Below, piece by piece: positions 26,201-38,500 of a stretch of 64,000 nucleotides of DNA. Under the pieces are notes generated by a model. That model ran no database searches. It saw nothing but the letters and a program-made list of their open reading frames with translations, and was not told where the DNA came from. Origin of the DNA: Aquila chrysaetos chrysaetos (Eukaryota; Chordata; Aves; Accipitriformes; Accipitridae); contig NC_044014.1 in the NCBI RefSeq assembly GCF_900496995.4, positions 2,786,501 to 2,850,500 on the forward strand. The letters are read 5' to 3'. Made by a program: the position numbers and the translations under genes. The stretch's first letter is position 1, and every line of letters starts with the position of its first letter.

Positions 26201-29200
26201 TAGAGTGGTTACGTTTCTGAAAAATATATAATGCTGGCCTTTGATGATACAGAAAAGTTAGCAATGAACTTTTTCTACAATGTTCCCTTTTTTTAAATTT
26301 GTGTTGTCACATTACAAACAATGTCATCCGAGAACACAAGAGAGATAAGGTAATTTGAAAATTTTCTAGGGAATAAATTTTCTAGAGGAAAGAGAAGACT
26401 TGTTTCTTTGGTCAACCCCTCAGTTAACAGCTTTGTCTCAATTCTTCCTGGGAAATTCATTAACAAAACTTTGGAGGTGCATTTGAGGTGGACGTGCAAT
26501 TTCAAATTTTTCGAGTGGAAATGTAGTTACCAACACAATACATCTTTATAGAATTTGAGTCAATGTGAATTCAAGTAACACATGAGCTCTACAAAAAAGC
26601 ACTAAGTAAATCTACTTTGGAAATGTTCTGAACAGAGAGCAAAGCACTAGTCTGTATGCGTATAGTACTTTCACAATTAAAAACATATTTATACAATAAA
26701 ATATGTCAGCCAGTTATCTTATTCTGCTATTTTTCCTGGTTTGCTGAGAACATTTCTACAACTGATATGACAACATCACTTACTTAAAGACTTCTGCAGA
26801 CTAACATTTTTGACATTAGAGACTTCCCATCCTATCTTGTTCATCTCTTCATTATACAGATCTGAACTTCCACAGAACTTTATAGGATATGCATGATCCT
26901 AGCATTACAAACAAATGAGAAGTTACTCTTACACCAGGATCAAACTTTAGAGATTTCTCCTCTTTCTAGAAACTATGGTGTTACATTCCATAAGGACAGA
27001 CTCCACTGCTTACCTTAGAGAAAATTGTGACTAGTATTCCTTATTAGTCTTTAGACCAAATCTGCGTAACAGTGAGGTAGCCTGTGAAAGTAGGAACGAG
27101 AAAAGTAGACAATTCCTGAAAGACGGTTTTGGCTGGAAGGGTAGAAACATCAGCCATGGAGGAGGATTTGCAGTCATTTCATCTGATCTGGCCCCCTGTT
27201 AGATTTCAGACTAGGACCAAACACAAAAAATGACATATCAAACAGATTCACTGGAGGAAAAAAAAAAAAAAAAAAGACACATTAGTATCAGAAAAATATT
27301 CCTCAGTGTTTACCTGTATTTTTCAGCCATGCCATATAGTTTGCATATGTGTTTATGCGGAGGTGGCCATTTTCATGTTAGGTGTGATGGCAGGACTTTG
27401 CTTTCCTCTGAGATTCTAGGCCTAAAGTTTTATGGATGTCATGTTTTGGAAACAGAGTTTAAAAAAACAACCAAAACCCCATATTCTATTTCTCATGTCA
27501 TTTATATTGCTTGGGTCTTTTTTTTTTTACCTTCCCCCCTGCCCCGTGTTAAATAGCTGTGATTTACTCCAATCCAAATCACTGTTTCTGCTCCTTATGA
27601 GAATGAAATGCATAGGCTGTTGATCTTCAAATCCTACTCAAAACCCAAAATATTTCTCAGCTTACTAGTTTTGAAGAAAACAACTTCAAAACAAATCAGA
27701 CCCACAAAACACTTCAGTTTAAAGTCCTCTTTAAAGCCTTTACAGTGACACATACAATCACTGGTTCTGTGACATGAGACAGTCACAGATATTGTCTTAA
27801 ATTGGTTCTGAAGCCCATATGCTTCAAAAAAAGAGTATGGCACTCTTTCTTTAAGTGTCAGTTAGAACTAGGCTGGTTTTTACAGTAAGAGCAAGGACAA
27901 AACCAACTATCACCTTTTGGAGGGAATTTCTTGGACTGCTCAGACAGGCCATTAGGACCTATTTTGTTAAGACAGACATTGACTTCTCTGGTTTCCCAGC
28001 AGACACATCCAGTTGTTATTTATGGACCATTTTTTAGTTATTAGTTATGTATTTAAAGTCCATTTAGATAGAGCAGGCATTAGCTGCTTAACAGAAAACA
28101 AACACAGAGCAGTTACTTTCTTGTAGACTGGAGCACAAACTAATAAAAGCCCAAGTAGCTGCATGCAGAGCCTGCTCAGACACATCACTGCGCTGTTCAG
28201 CACACACACAGCAACAGTCTGGATTCTAGCACAGTTTCTTAGCTTTAAACTCATCAGCAGACATGTGCTGACCGCAGCTGAATTGGTCAGATACGTATCG
28301 TCACAACACTTAAAACTTCCGATTGTAAGCCTGCAGATTGGAGAATGAATACAGAGAGCCACCTCGGCGCTCAGCACCACCTAAAAACCACTAGGAGATA
28401 GTGTCCTCTGCATGGATCGGCTACAGCCAGCTGTGACTAAGCAGGCTTCAATGTCCAAACTACCTAATTTTCTTCCATTACCTAAAACATCCCCAGCTTC
28501 CATTACCCCAATAATGGGGAGTTGATGACAAGTTCCCTCTGAAAGGAAACATCAAATGCAGTAGTTGTAGCTAATCAAGAGCAGTATAGCCATTTCTCAT
28601 CTACCTATCTGAAAAGTTGAGTGCTAATGCAGGCCTAGATGAAAATACAGTTGAGACTGAACATATTCTGACATTCTGTGAAGTATCTACTGTGTTGGAA
28701 AGTTTCAGGCCTTCATCTTCCTGTGCACTGGATGCATCTCCATACACAGGGATATGTACAATGTCTTTTTTGCATATCCTATAAGGCTACTCAGTGAATA
28801 CACTGGTCTGCTCACCTCGCTGACAATCTATTTGCTATGCACAACTCTGCACAAAAAGGCTAATATGCCCTCTTAGATTCTATTGGCAGCTGAGAGTTCA
28901 AGAACTGGCATGTAAGTTGCAAAGGACTCTCAAGGACTCTCTGTGCTTTAACCTATTGTACCAGAGTTGCTCAGGCATCCGTCTCTAATTAATCACAGCT
29001 ACCTTTTACGCTGAATGTGCAACAGGTACCTTGATATTCAGAATTATATGCAGTAGTTCACCAGCCCAGGTTGCCAATGTGCCATGGTTTACCACTGTGG
29101 CAGCAGAGCTGAAATGAAAAACAATGCAACTACTTTATGGCAATAGTGGAAACCTCCTTAGTATTCTTCCTCTACCAGCATACCGCAATGTACCTGCACG

Positions 29201-31822
29201 AGGCTTAGTTCTCCTGTGGTACGGAGGATGCTTCACCGCTGAATGCTTCCTATCTAAATTAGAGAAGATGGTGTGACCCATTATAATTTTAAGAAACAGT
29301 TGCATGTTATGCAATTAAAAATGGAGCGTTTTCTCACAGAGCAATAGCCTTCAGCCCCTTCAGCACAGTCTTGGCCTCTGCCTTAAGACTTTATCATTAG
29401 GCCAGAAATTACTGCATTGAATAACTACAGAATATTAAAGACTGCGAAGATAAGAGAGGTACAGCCACTTACAGGCACCTGCTTCTCTTATGTAACTATG
29501 AGAACAGAGGAGAAAATTTACAGATGTGAGCTCAAAAACCAGCAAGCCTGTGGGGCTCACCTGGAAGAAGGGTACTTACATCAAAAGCCTCAAGAGGTTA
29601 AAGCATTACTGTATTACCTCTTTATATCCACACTTTATAGCAAAAGCTACCGAGCCCAAATAAGGAGAGCTTGCTGTATTTATGCAATCAGGACACGCAG
29701 CAGGAAAAACTCCTTATGGCTCAGTGAAATGTAAATCTGAAAGCAGAAATGCCAAGTTCTGAGCAGAAACCTTCATTCAGGTGGATCAAATAGTGAACAG
29801 GATACCACAAATGCATAAATGATTTCTTGAGGAGTTGAATGCCACGAAAAATGAGAGTACTCCAAACAGAAATATCCTCTGCAACATAAGATACATAAAT
29901 AAAATGGCACATACATAAGCATAGTGCAGCAGTGCTCTCCAACCCATTTACCTTGATACCACGTTCTGCATTTCATTTTCTCTGCACGTTGTCATTTATT
30001 ACTGTGCATCACTAATTCTTCCCTTTGTTCTCTGCTGAGATCTAGCCATCTTCTGCAAAAAATTCAGCTAGTAGACAACAACGACCCTGTTTTCCATTAG
30101 AATGTCAGATGCTAGGAAAAACAGGGTAAGAAATGATACAACATCAGTGCTTAACAATAAAAATCTTCCTTTTAGCATAACTTTCAAATAATAGCATAGC
30201 TTAGGGATTTAAACCTACAGCAGTGTCTGCAACATTTAGGTGTTATGGGTTTTTTTAACCCCATAATGTGCACCATAATGATAATGGGGTTCTGACAAAG
30301 TGATCCCCTATACATTAACTTCAAGGGGTTACAAACGCTAAGTTACTTTGTCCTGTTTCCCTTCTGTGAATCAATGATGGTTATAGCCTCTGGGCTTCTC
30401 TGAAAACAACGGGCAATACTTCGAGGAAGCAGCCAGAAGGGGCTGATAAAGAAATACGTTCACAAAAGTGGAGTTTTAGATGCTGTATTGCAGTTAAGAC
30501 AGACTTAGAGCCATGAATCAAGTGTGAGGAGAAAGGGAACACCCTTTTGTAGGGTGGGAGGAAACTGGAGAAGTTGCTCAGCCTGCTGGGACTTAATATA
30601 AATATAGATCAAATAAAACAGGTACAATTCTGAAAAACTCTCGAGTAACAGCCCAGACCTACTGCTTCAGTTGTTGCTGTGACAAGATGCATGAAGCTAC
30701 ATGACCTGAAAGTCAGGAAGATTGCAAATCCTGTGCCATAGACCAATTAAACCTTTTGGGTAAAGACATTCCTCGCATTTGGAAGGCTGAAATAAAAGCT
30801 GGAGAAAAGACTCCTTAATCCTAAAGCAATAACCATCACCAGAGTGCTGACTCATCACAAAAAAGGCTTGGGGGGTTGTTACCATGTCAAGACGAATAGA
30901 CCATCCACTCGTCCTGGTCGGTGGAAAATATGTAACTATGGTACAGCAAACACATGCAGAAAGCAATAGAGCTAATTTGAAAAATATGACTAGATCTACA
31001 GCATTTTACACTTAAAATCTACACACTAGAATTGAAGTATAGAAAAAATAAGTGCATTATAACAGGATAAAATGCCCAAAGCATTAAAAAAACCCTATGC
31101 ATATGGACACAGCACATTCCACATATTGAGAAAAACAACACCTAAATTAAAGAAATTCTTTCTGTCATATCACATCTGAGCTCTGAATGTCTGGACAGCA
31201 TCCAAAGCATTCCTTACTTAATCTGACTATTTTTTAATTTAAAGAAAGAGAACAACAGACTTCACAAACAAGAACTCACCTAAAGAAAGGGCCATTATCA
31301 TTCCCAGAAAGAAGAACTAACAAGAACACCCTAACACAGCATCCAACTGCCCTGCCATAGAAACATCTGTAACTCCATGGACTCAATAAAAAAGTCACCT
31401 TTTAACTCTGGTCTTAAAACTGCACAAAAGTTAGATGCCCGAGATTAATTTTCTCCCTTTCTGCATTTAATACAGTAAACAGGAAGCCACCAACCTTGAA
31501 GAGAAATGCACACTGCTGTTACCCCTACACTGCAGACACTGATCTCTGAAAACGGTCTCCGAACCACACTAGCTACTGCACATTAATTGCAACTCTATGA
31601 AAAGGGGCAACATCACAACTTCATACACTCACTACTCCTGTCTCTCTTATCAACGCTTACTTACACATGGAAGTGCTGCACAGTCCAGCCGTGTTTACAA
31701 GTGTCTGTGCTGCAGAAAACCCACATTACGCTTTCAAAAACGTGCCATGTGGCTAGGAAGGATGAATCTTTGAAATACGCTTGTAAGAGGACAGTAGTAA
31801 TTACATATTCTTAACTGTTCTT

Positions 31823-31866
31823 AAGAACACAAAACACACAGGTCCCAAACTGTTTACAAATTTAAT
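31823..31866 (-). terminator. MKI67: Probable MKI67 polyadenylation signal
   Basis: On the minus strand ATTAAA (31866-31861) is followed after about 20 nt by a GU-rich element (CCTGTGTGTTTTGTG, ending near 31826). Signal, spacing and downstream element form a normal vertebrate poly(A) site. The upstream AATAAA at 32129-32124 is the alternative. Confidence 0.5.
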
Positions 31867-32333
31867 GACTTACAGATCTACACTTTTCAGTACAATGGAC
31901 TCAAGGGTTTTTTTAAAAAAATTATTAAAATTTCAGCATAATAGTCCTGCTAATATGTCTATAGTTTTTTAAAGAATATTTACAGAACTGTAATGAAAAA
32001 TAAGACTTAAGCACATGAAAATTTAAGCAGAAAATAGCTTAAAATTAAACTGGCAGTAAAGTAATATGGCTTCCTGACTGCTGTACTGACCAACAGAAAA
32101 AGGGGGATACTGTTACAAAAAGATTTATTTTTATGTTTGCAATTTTGCACAAGCACCCCACCATTTAGGAACCACTACACATAGACAAATCTATTAAAAC
32201 AGATATCTACGCTGTATCTGTAAACACGTTAAGAAATATATTTTGAGAATATCATAATTCAGTGATTGCTTTACAAAATCTGAGTGCAAATCAATTCACA
32301 TTAAAACCCTGCAATTTCAATTACTGAATTGAT
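31845..32333 (-). other. MKI67: MKI67 3' UTR (end approximate)
   Basis: AT-rich sequence between the stop codon and a probable polyadenylation site. It also contains an AATAAA (plus TTTATT, 32124-32129), which could give a shorter UTR of about 200 nt. Confidence 0.55.
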
Positions 32334-32506
32334 TTAAAAACTGGTTGTGTGACTATTAAGACTATTTTCTTGGTTTGCACTTGTTCTTGATCTTGTCTTC
32401 CTGTCCGTTCCTCCAGCAGTCCGAGTAGCCCTTACATCCTCTTTGCCAAGTTCTTCTTTAGTTTTGTTTCTTTTTCTTTTCTGTAGCGATCTATTTTCAT
32501 CATTCT
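32334..32506 (-). CDS. MKI67: MKI67 exon 16: last coding exon
   Basis: Residues 2500-2556, then TAA at 32336-32334. It is basic ([19 protein letters not shown] and [10 protein letters not shown]). The KTRSRTS element resembles KIRTRSHRDSED near the human C-terminus. The acceptor is TTTTTTTGTGTACAAATAG. Phase is continuous with exon 15. Confidence 0.9.
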
Positions 32507-35500
32507 CTATTTGTACACAAAAAAAGTAACTGTAAATTTGTATCTTAAATCAAACATTTTATACAAAAGCCAGTCTTCAGTTACATTGTTTTTAAAGGAA
32601 ATGTCCCTAATGACTACATTCCAAAGATTACATCTATGAATTCAACAAACCAGTTACAAACCCCATACTTCTGCATATCCAATATCCTTTAAGACAGATC
32701 CCTGAGGACTTACAGCTATTTCTGAAAGTAGGTTAACATTAATGAGAGCGCCAAAACCAATTAGCTACCATTTTAGCTAAAATTCCTTCTACTGATATGT
32801 AAAACTAAAACATATCCAACACCGAAGAAAAATCTTGCAAAAATGAATATATAGTAACTGTTTTATGGTCCAGATAAAGCTGGAAAGTCAGGCTTTTAAC
32901 TAAAGAAAAGACTAGACACTTACATAAGTATCTAGACAGCACAGAAAAGTTAAGCTGCTCCAGGAGATAAGCATCAACCCAAGCACCAGACATACAAACT
33001 GTCACTAAAATCCACGTGGGGAAAGATGACCTCCCCGGAAGAGAAACTATCCAGGCAGGTAGTAAAGCATCAGAAGAGATCAATCATTTGGCAAGTACAT
33101 ATAGCAGTATCCGGAAGCAGGAACTGGCAAGTGTGTATAGGGAAACAAAAGACAACTTAATAAACCAAGACAGATACATGGCAAAAGAGATGTACACGTT
33201 ATATGAGGATAAGCACGTGCAATAGAAAAGGGAAAGAGCCAAAGAGAAATGAAATGAAGGGCATGGTCAAATCATGATAAGGTTTCTAACACAATTTGGC
33301 AGGAAACACCTCAATATGTAGCTCGAAAGATTCATTGTTATTTCCATTTGCACACATTTATTTGATAATATTTTTCTAATTGCATCATGGTAGTTCTTAA
33401 GCTACATTACATCAAGCCGAAAATTCCAGGGAATATTTTAATGTCTGCAGCAAGAGTTCTATTGGCTTGAGGAAAGTAAAACAATAAAGGAAGAAACGGG
33501 AGACACATGGAACTTTTGCTGTCTTTTTAGCTCAAATACAGCTTCAAGCCCTTCTAGCATCAACTTCAAAAAACAGTTGATGACTAATAAAGGTTCTCCA
33601 AAACCTAGAGATCTAAAAGCAGGAGCTTGGATGGTATTTAGGAGAAAACAAGATGAACAATGGTTGCTACAAACATGTGATTATCATGTTCTGTCATTAC
33701 CACCTTCTGCATGCAAGTTAGTCGCTGTATGTACTCTAAACTACAATTTATTGTTATGGATTGAGAGAGAATGTATTATAGAAGAGCACGAAGACATTTC
33801 AATACCCCAACAGAGGAATAATACAGGTCATATCCCATAAAACCAATCTCTTCTACTTAGGAACACCATCTTGTTTATATAGAATAACAGAGACCCTATT
33901 TACTTAAAGTCTTCTTGCTATATTAAAGATCTACTCTATCTACATTAGAGTATGGCAGCCCACAGTAATACTAGAACTTTGTACGCATTATTGTTAATAT
34001 CTATACATAACTTAGCTATACTTAGAATATAGAAAGCAAATTCTTGCCTCACCTGATTTTGATTTTTTGGATGCTAAGTCATCTGTTGGCAACTGGCATT
34101 TTCTTCTGCGAGAAGTGGAAGTTGCCTGTTGTATGGGGTTAACATCTTTTCCTTTTCCAGACTGATTACTTTTATCAGAACCAGCGGATATCAAACACAC
34201 AATCTGAGTTTCCAAAGTGTTACCATTTTCTGGCAAGTCGCCATTTTTACGGAGAGAAGTAGAAGTAGCTGCCTCTGATTTGAATTCCACCTTTGTCATT
34301 CTGTTCCTCAATTGCCTTGTTTTTCCCTGGGATGAACTATTTTCTAGAGATGTATCTTCACCTTCTTTAAGAATCCTCTTTTGACCTCTATCTTTGGGCA
34401 AGTCAGATTTTTCCCTGAGAAAAGTAGACCTAGTTTCTTCAGATTTGGAAGAAACTGTTTTCTTTCTGCCTACTCTTGATGGATTTTCTTTTGCAGATGG
34501 AGCTACTTCCAAAAGTATACTCTGTTGTTCTTCAGGAGTTTCATTCTTACCATCTTCTGGCAAACCTTGAAGGGAGGTGGAACTAACAGCCAGTGAAGTG
34601 ATTGTTTGCCTTGAGTTCCCCTTTGAAAGATCCATATTTTCTTGGGAAGTAGAATTTTCAAAAATCACTTTTTTTGCTTCCCTATAGTTATTCTTTTTAC
34701 CACTTTCTTTTGATAAGCCCTGTTTCCCCTGAATAGAAGTAGAACTTGTGGCTTCTAACAAGAGGGCAATTTCTTTCCTTCTGCCTTTTCTCAGTTGATT
34801 TTCTTTTACAAATGAATCAAAAGTTTCTAATGGAACATTTTGATCTTCTTTAGAAGCTTCTTCTCTACCATTATCTGCTGGCAAACCGCGTTTTCCTCTA
34901 AGAGAAATGTAATTAGTTGTGTGTGTTGCCAGAATGGTTTCTTTCCTTCTGCCCCTTCCTAATGGCTTCTCTTTTGCACAGGACACTGTTTCCAAAGGCG
35001 TATTTTGTTCTTCGTTAGTACCCTCCTCTTTATCATCAGTTTCTGTCAAGCCACACTGGAGAGAAGATGAACTTTTTGCCTGTGCTGCTAGATCAATCTT
35101 TTTCCTTTTGTCCCTTGCTGATGCATTCGCTTTTGCCTGCAAAGTCTTATTTCCCAAAGCTGGATTTTGATCTTCTCTCACAGTAATCTTTTTATCATCA
35201 CCTTCTAGCAACCCACATGTTTTTCTGACAGAAAGAGATCTAGATGTTTGTGATGCTGCAGCAACCTCTCGTCTTTTCCCTCGTCTCAGAGGAATGTCTT
35301 CTGTTGAAGAGGGAGCATCTTCCAAAGCTGAATCTTGCTCCTTTACAAAAACTTCATCTTTACTATGATCTGCAATTAATGTTTGTTTTTCCATAAAGGT
35401 AGAACAAGCTATCTGTGGAATGGAAACAACTTGCTTTCTTTTGCTCCTCCTTACTTGTGAAGAAGGATTTTCTGAAGTCTCATGTTTACAAACTTTGTAA

Positions 35501-38500
35501 GTCATTCCTGTGTCATCCCCAGGTAAACTCCTTTTTCCTCCAACCGCTTTGGAACTGGCTTCTTCAAGTTCAGAATTAACTTTTTTACCTCTACCTCTTC
35601 TACATGCCATTCCAATTTTTTGTGCTTGATTCTCTTGTAGGATTTCAGTTTGCTTTGGTTGAAGTATTCTCTGTTCATTTCTTATCCGCTTTTGATTGCT
35701 ATGAGCAAGATTGTCACTGTTTGCAGCAGGTATTGATGTGGCAGCTGGGTTGTTCTGCTCCTTCGTGACTTGGTATGTATTCTTGACACAAACAGAGCCC
35801 AAAGAATCTTTGAGAGAAGATTCATCCATTTCTGTTTCTGACTTAAATTTGGGAGTAACTAGTTCTAGATTGTTTACACCTTCGGCAAATTCATCAGTCT
35901 TTTTCTCCAAAGAGTCTTTTTTGCCTCTCCTGTTTCTAGTTCTGTTTGTCTCCTGTACTGCACTTCTGTTTGCTTCCAAGTTCAGAGCAGTAACTGGCAT
36001 TTTGTTTGTCTCTCCAGAAGGTGACTCTGCCTTTAATCTTTGAGATGCTTCTGTTGCATTTTCCTGAGCACTTTCTGTTTCATCTCCCTGAGATACTTTA
36101 GTCTCATTTTTGATGTGTGACTGTGTTTCAGTATCAGTTCCAGTTGAAGTTTCCCCAGTTTTCTGAATGTTTTGTATATTTTCAAGCGCCATGCTGCAAG
36201 TGTCTGCTTTTACTTCAGTCGAGTGCTTTCTCGCACTTCTTAAAGACTTAACTCTTTTCTCTGTTACCTTTATTTCAAGTTTAGTTCCTTTTTCAGATTC
36301 TTCTGCTGTGGCAGCCTCAGTATCTTTCTCAAAAGTCTGTTCATCTCTTTGTATCATCTTTGCTGATGGGTCTTTACGAAGCTTCCTTGTTGTCCTGTGA
36401 AGGTCCTCTGAAGAAGCGTGTTTAACTTGGTCATTTCTAGCTCTTCTTCCTCTTTTAGGTGGAATCAGTGGATCTGTGTTCTCTACTTTTTTTACTTCTC
36501 TAGACCTCCTCCTAGGTGACAGCAGCATTTCTTCATTGTCTTCTACATGACCTTCATTAAACTTGTTTTCAGGTTTTTTTAAACCTGTTTGCAGTTGACA
36601 ATTTTCATTTTGAATGCTACCAGATACACTTACTGTCTTTATGGCTGGATCATCTTCAGTTTCTAGTATGTCATTGATACCATACTCCTGCAAAGTCTGT
36701 TTCGTATTTGCAGGTTCTTTTCGTAGCACTGAAGAATCTTTGCCACAAGACTCAAGGTTCTCACTTGGATGTTTTAACTCCTTTGGTTCTTTCCTTTTAC
36801 CTCTTCCTGGTCTTTGAGTAGCTCCACGTGGTTCCACAAATGAAACAATTTCAACATTTTCCTGATCAGGGTGATTTGAAACAATTTCTTCTTGTATGCA
36901 ACGGTTTGTTCTCCTTCCTTTTTCTTTGTTTTTCACTACTGAAGTTGAAGTACTAATCTCTCCCACCTCCTCTTGGGTGCTCTTTTTTACCAGACTTTGC
37001 AATTCTTTTAAATTCAAACCCTCTTCACTCTGCTTTGCTGAAGCAGGATGTACTGTCTTCCTCGATCTGCCCCTTGTTAGTCTCTGAGTAGACTGGTCTT
37101 CACTAGGTGATTCCTTCTGCTGAGAATCTTCACCTTGTGAAATATTTCCTTTGTCTTCTAAAACAGGGTTTTTTTCCCCATTCAAAGTTTTAACATAGAA
37201 AAGAGCAAAAATAAAAGTTACACATTACTATGCCTGATCAAAGTATCTGAGAGTTTCAATTTTCCTAACAGAGTCATCTTGCTCAAACAAATCACACTTA
37301 ATATTCTTAATTAAAAATAAATAAATGAATATTTTAACAAATTCCTAGATAAAAGGCCAGCCTTCTGACCAAAGATGTTTGGTTTATTTGGTAGATAGCA
37401 TTCGTAGGTTTAAGCTCCATTCTTGAAAGTCTTTGCAAAGAAATATAATTTTAAGCAGAGACCTTAACATCAAGTTTTTTTACACTGCTATGTCTGGAGA
37501 TGCCAACATTATGACACCAACAAAGTACTACACTGCTACTTCCACACCAGTAGAATTCCAGCACCTGGTGTTCATTAGGGATGACTGCACAAATTCCATA
37601 AGCTTTGCACACTTCACACTGGATATTTTGGAATTTTTAAAACATATGTTAAAACTCCATAACAACATCTATTACCTTATATATTCATTATTCCTCTATA
37701 GTTAAAGTAAAAGTAATTGTACTTACCATATTTATGACTGGAATTACTACAGTGAGATGCAGTATCTTCTTGCTCAGAATCCGTAACACTTACTGATCTG
37801 GCCTAAGGGAATAAACAATAATCAACAAATGCATGCCTGACAGGACAAGAAATAAAGGAGCGAACCTATAAAAAATTAATCTATAGTAATACTTCAAAAA
37901 AAGTCTTGTCAAATACTTTTCTCTAAAAATGAAATCAACTTAGTTTTATAACTGCATCCATATATATGACATTAGCACATAAATATATTGAACTTAATAC
38001 TTGCCATTGAAGCTAGTATAGCAGTTTTTAAAGTTAAAGATAATAAACAGTGCATAGTTAAAAAAAAAGTATTAATTAAGTTGGCTGACAAGTGTCTAAA
38101 TGAGTCCTCAAAAGGAATTTGGGGTACGAAGCCGAATCATTTGAGTGTTCTGTAGTGTTTTATTGTATTTCTACACTGATGAGCACTAAGTCCAGTGATA
38201 CTCAGCATTTTACCTATGGATCTGGGAATGAACATAAAAATCAATATTAATAAAATTCACAAATGACAAGACTGATGAAGCTGTGAATTATAAGGTCAGA
38301 ATGGTAACCCAGAGCAACCTCAGTAACTACTTAGACAGGCTTCCTTCAAAGAAAATACATATTAACACAGGCAAATGTACAGTGATATATATAGCTGTCT
38401 CTATAAAATAGCCATTCAGGAAGCAACGAATGAAAGACTTGGGGGCATAGAGAGCAATCAACTGACCATATGGTAACATGTTTTGTCAAAAGCTCAACAC

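Larger units (their letters stand above)
21100..31822. other. Region between the two convergent genes
   Basis: 10.7 kb of AT-rich DNA. It holds the CR1 tail at 22440-22602, the (TA)n at 23259-23285 and a poly-A run at 27250-27275. Open frames are short and lack splice or composition support, so I call no gene. Confidence 0.7.

Noticed and set aside
1..32000. Search for PTPRE exons (phosphatase signature HCSAG..R or the known C-terminus)
   Set aside because: PTPRE lies next to MKI67 in mammals, but I saw no stretch on either strand with the phosphatase motif or its C-terminal sequence.
34919..37087. Several plus-strand frames of 60-110 codons over MKI67 exon 15
   Set aside because: Shadows of the minus-strand coding exon.
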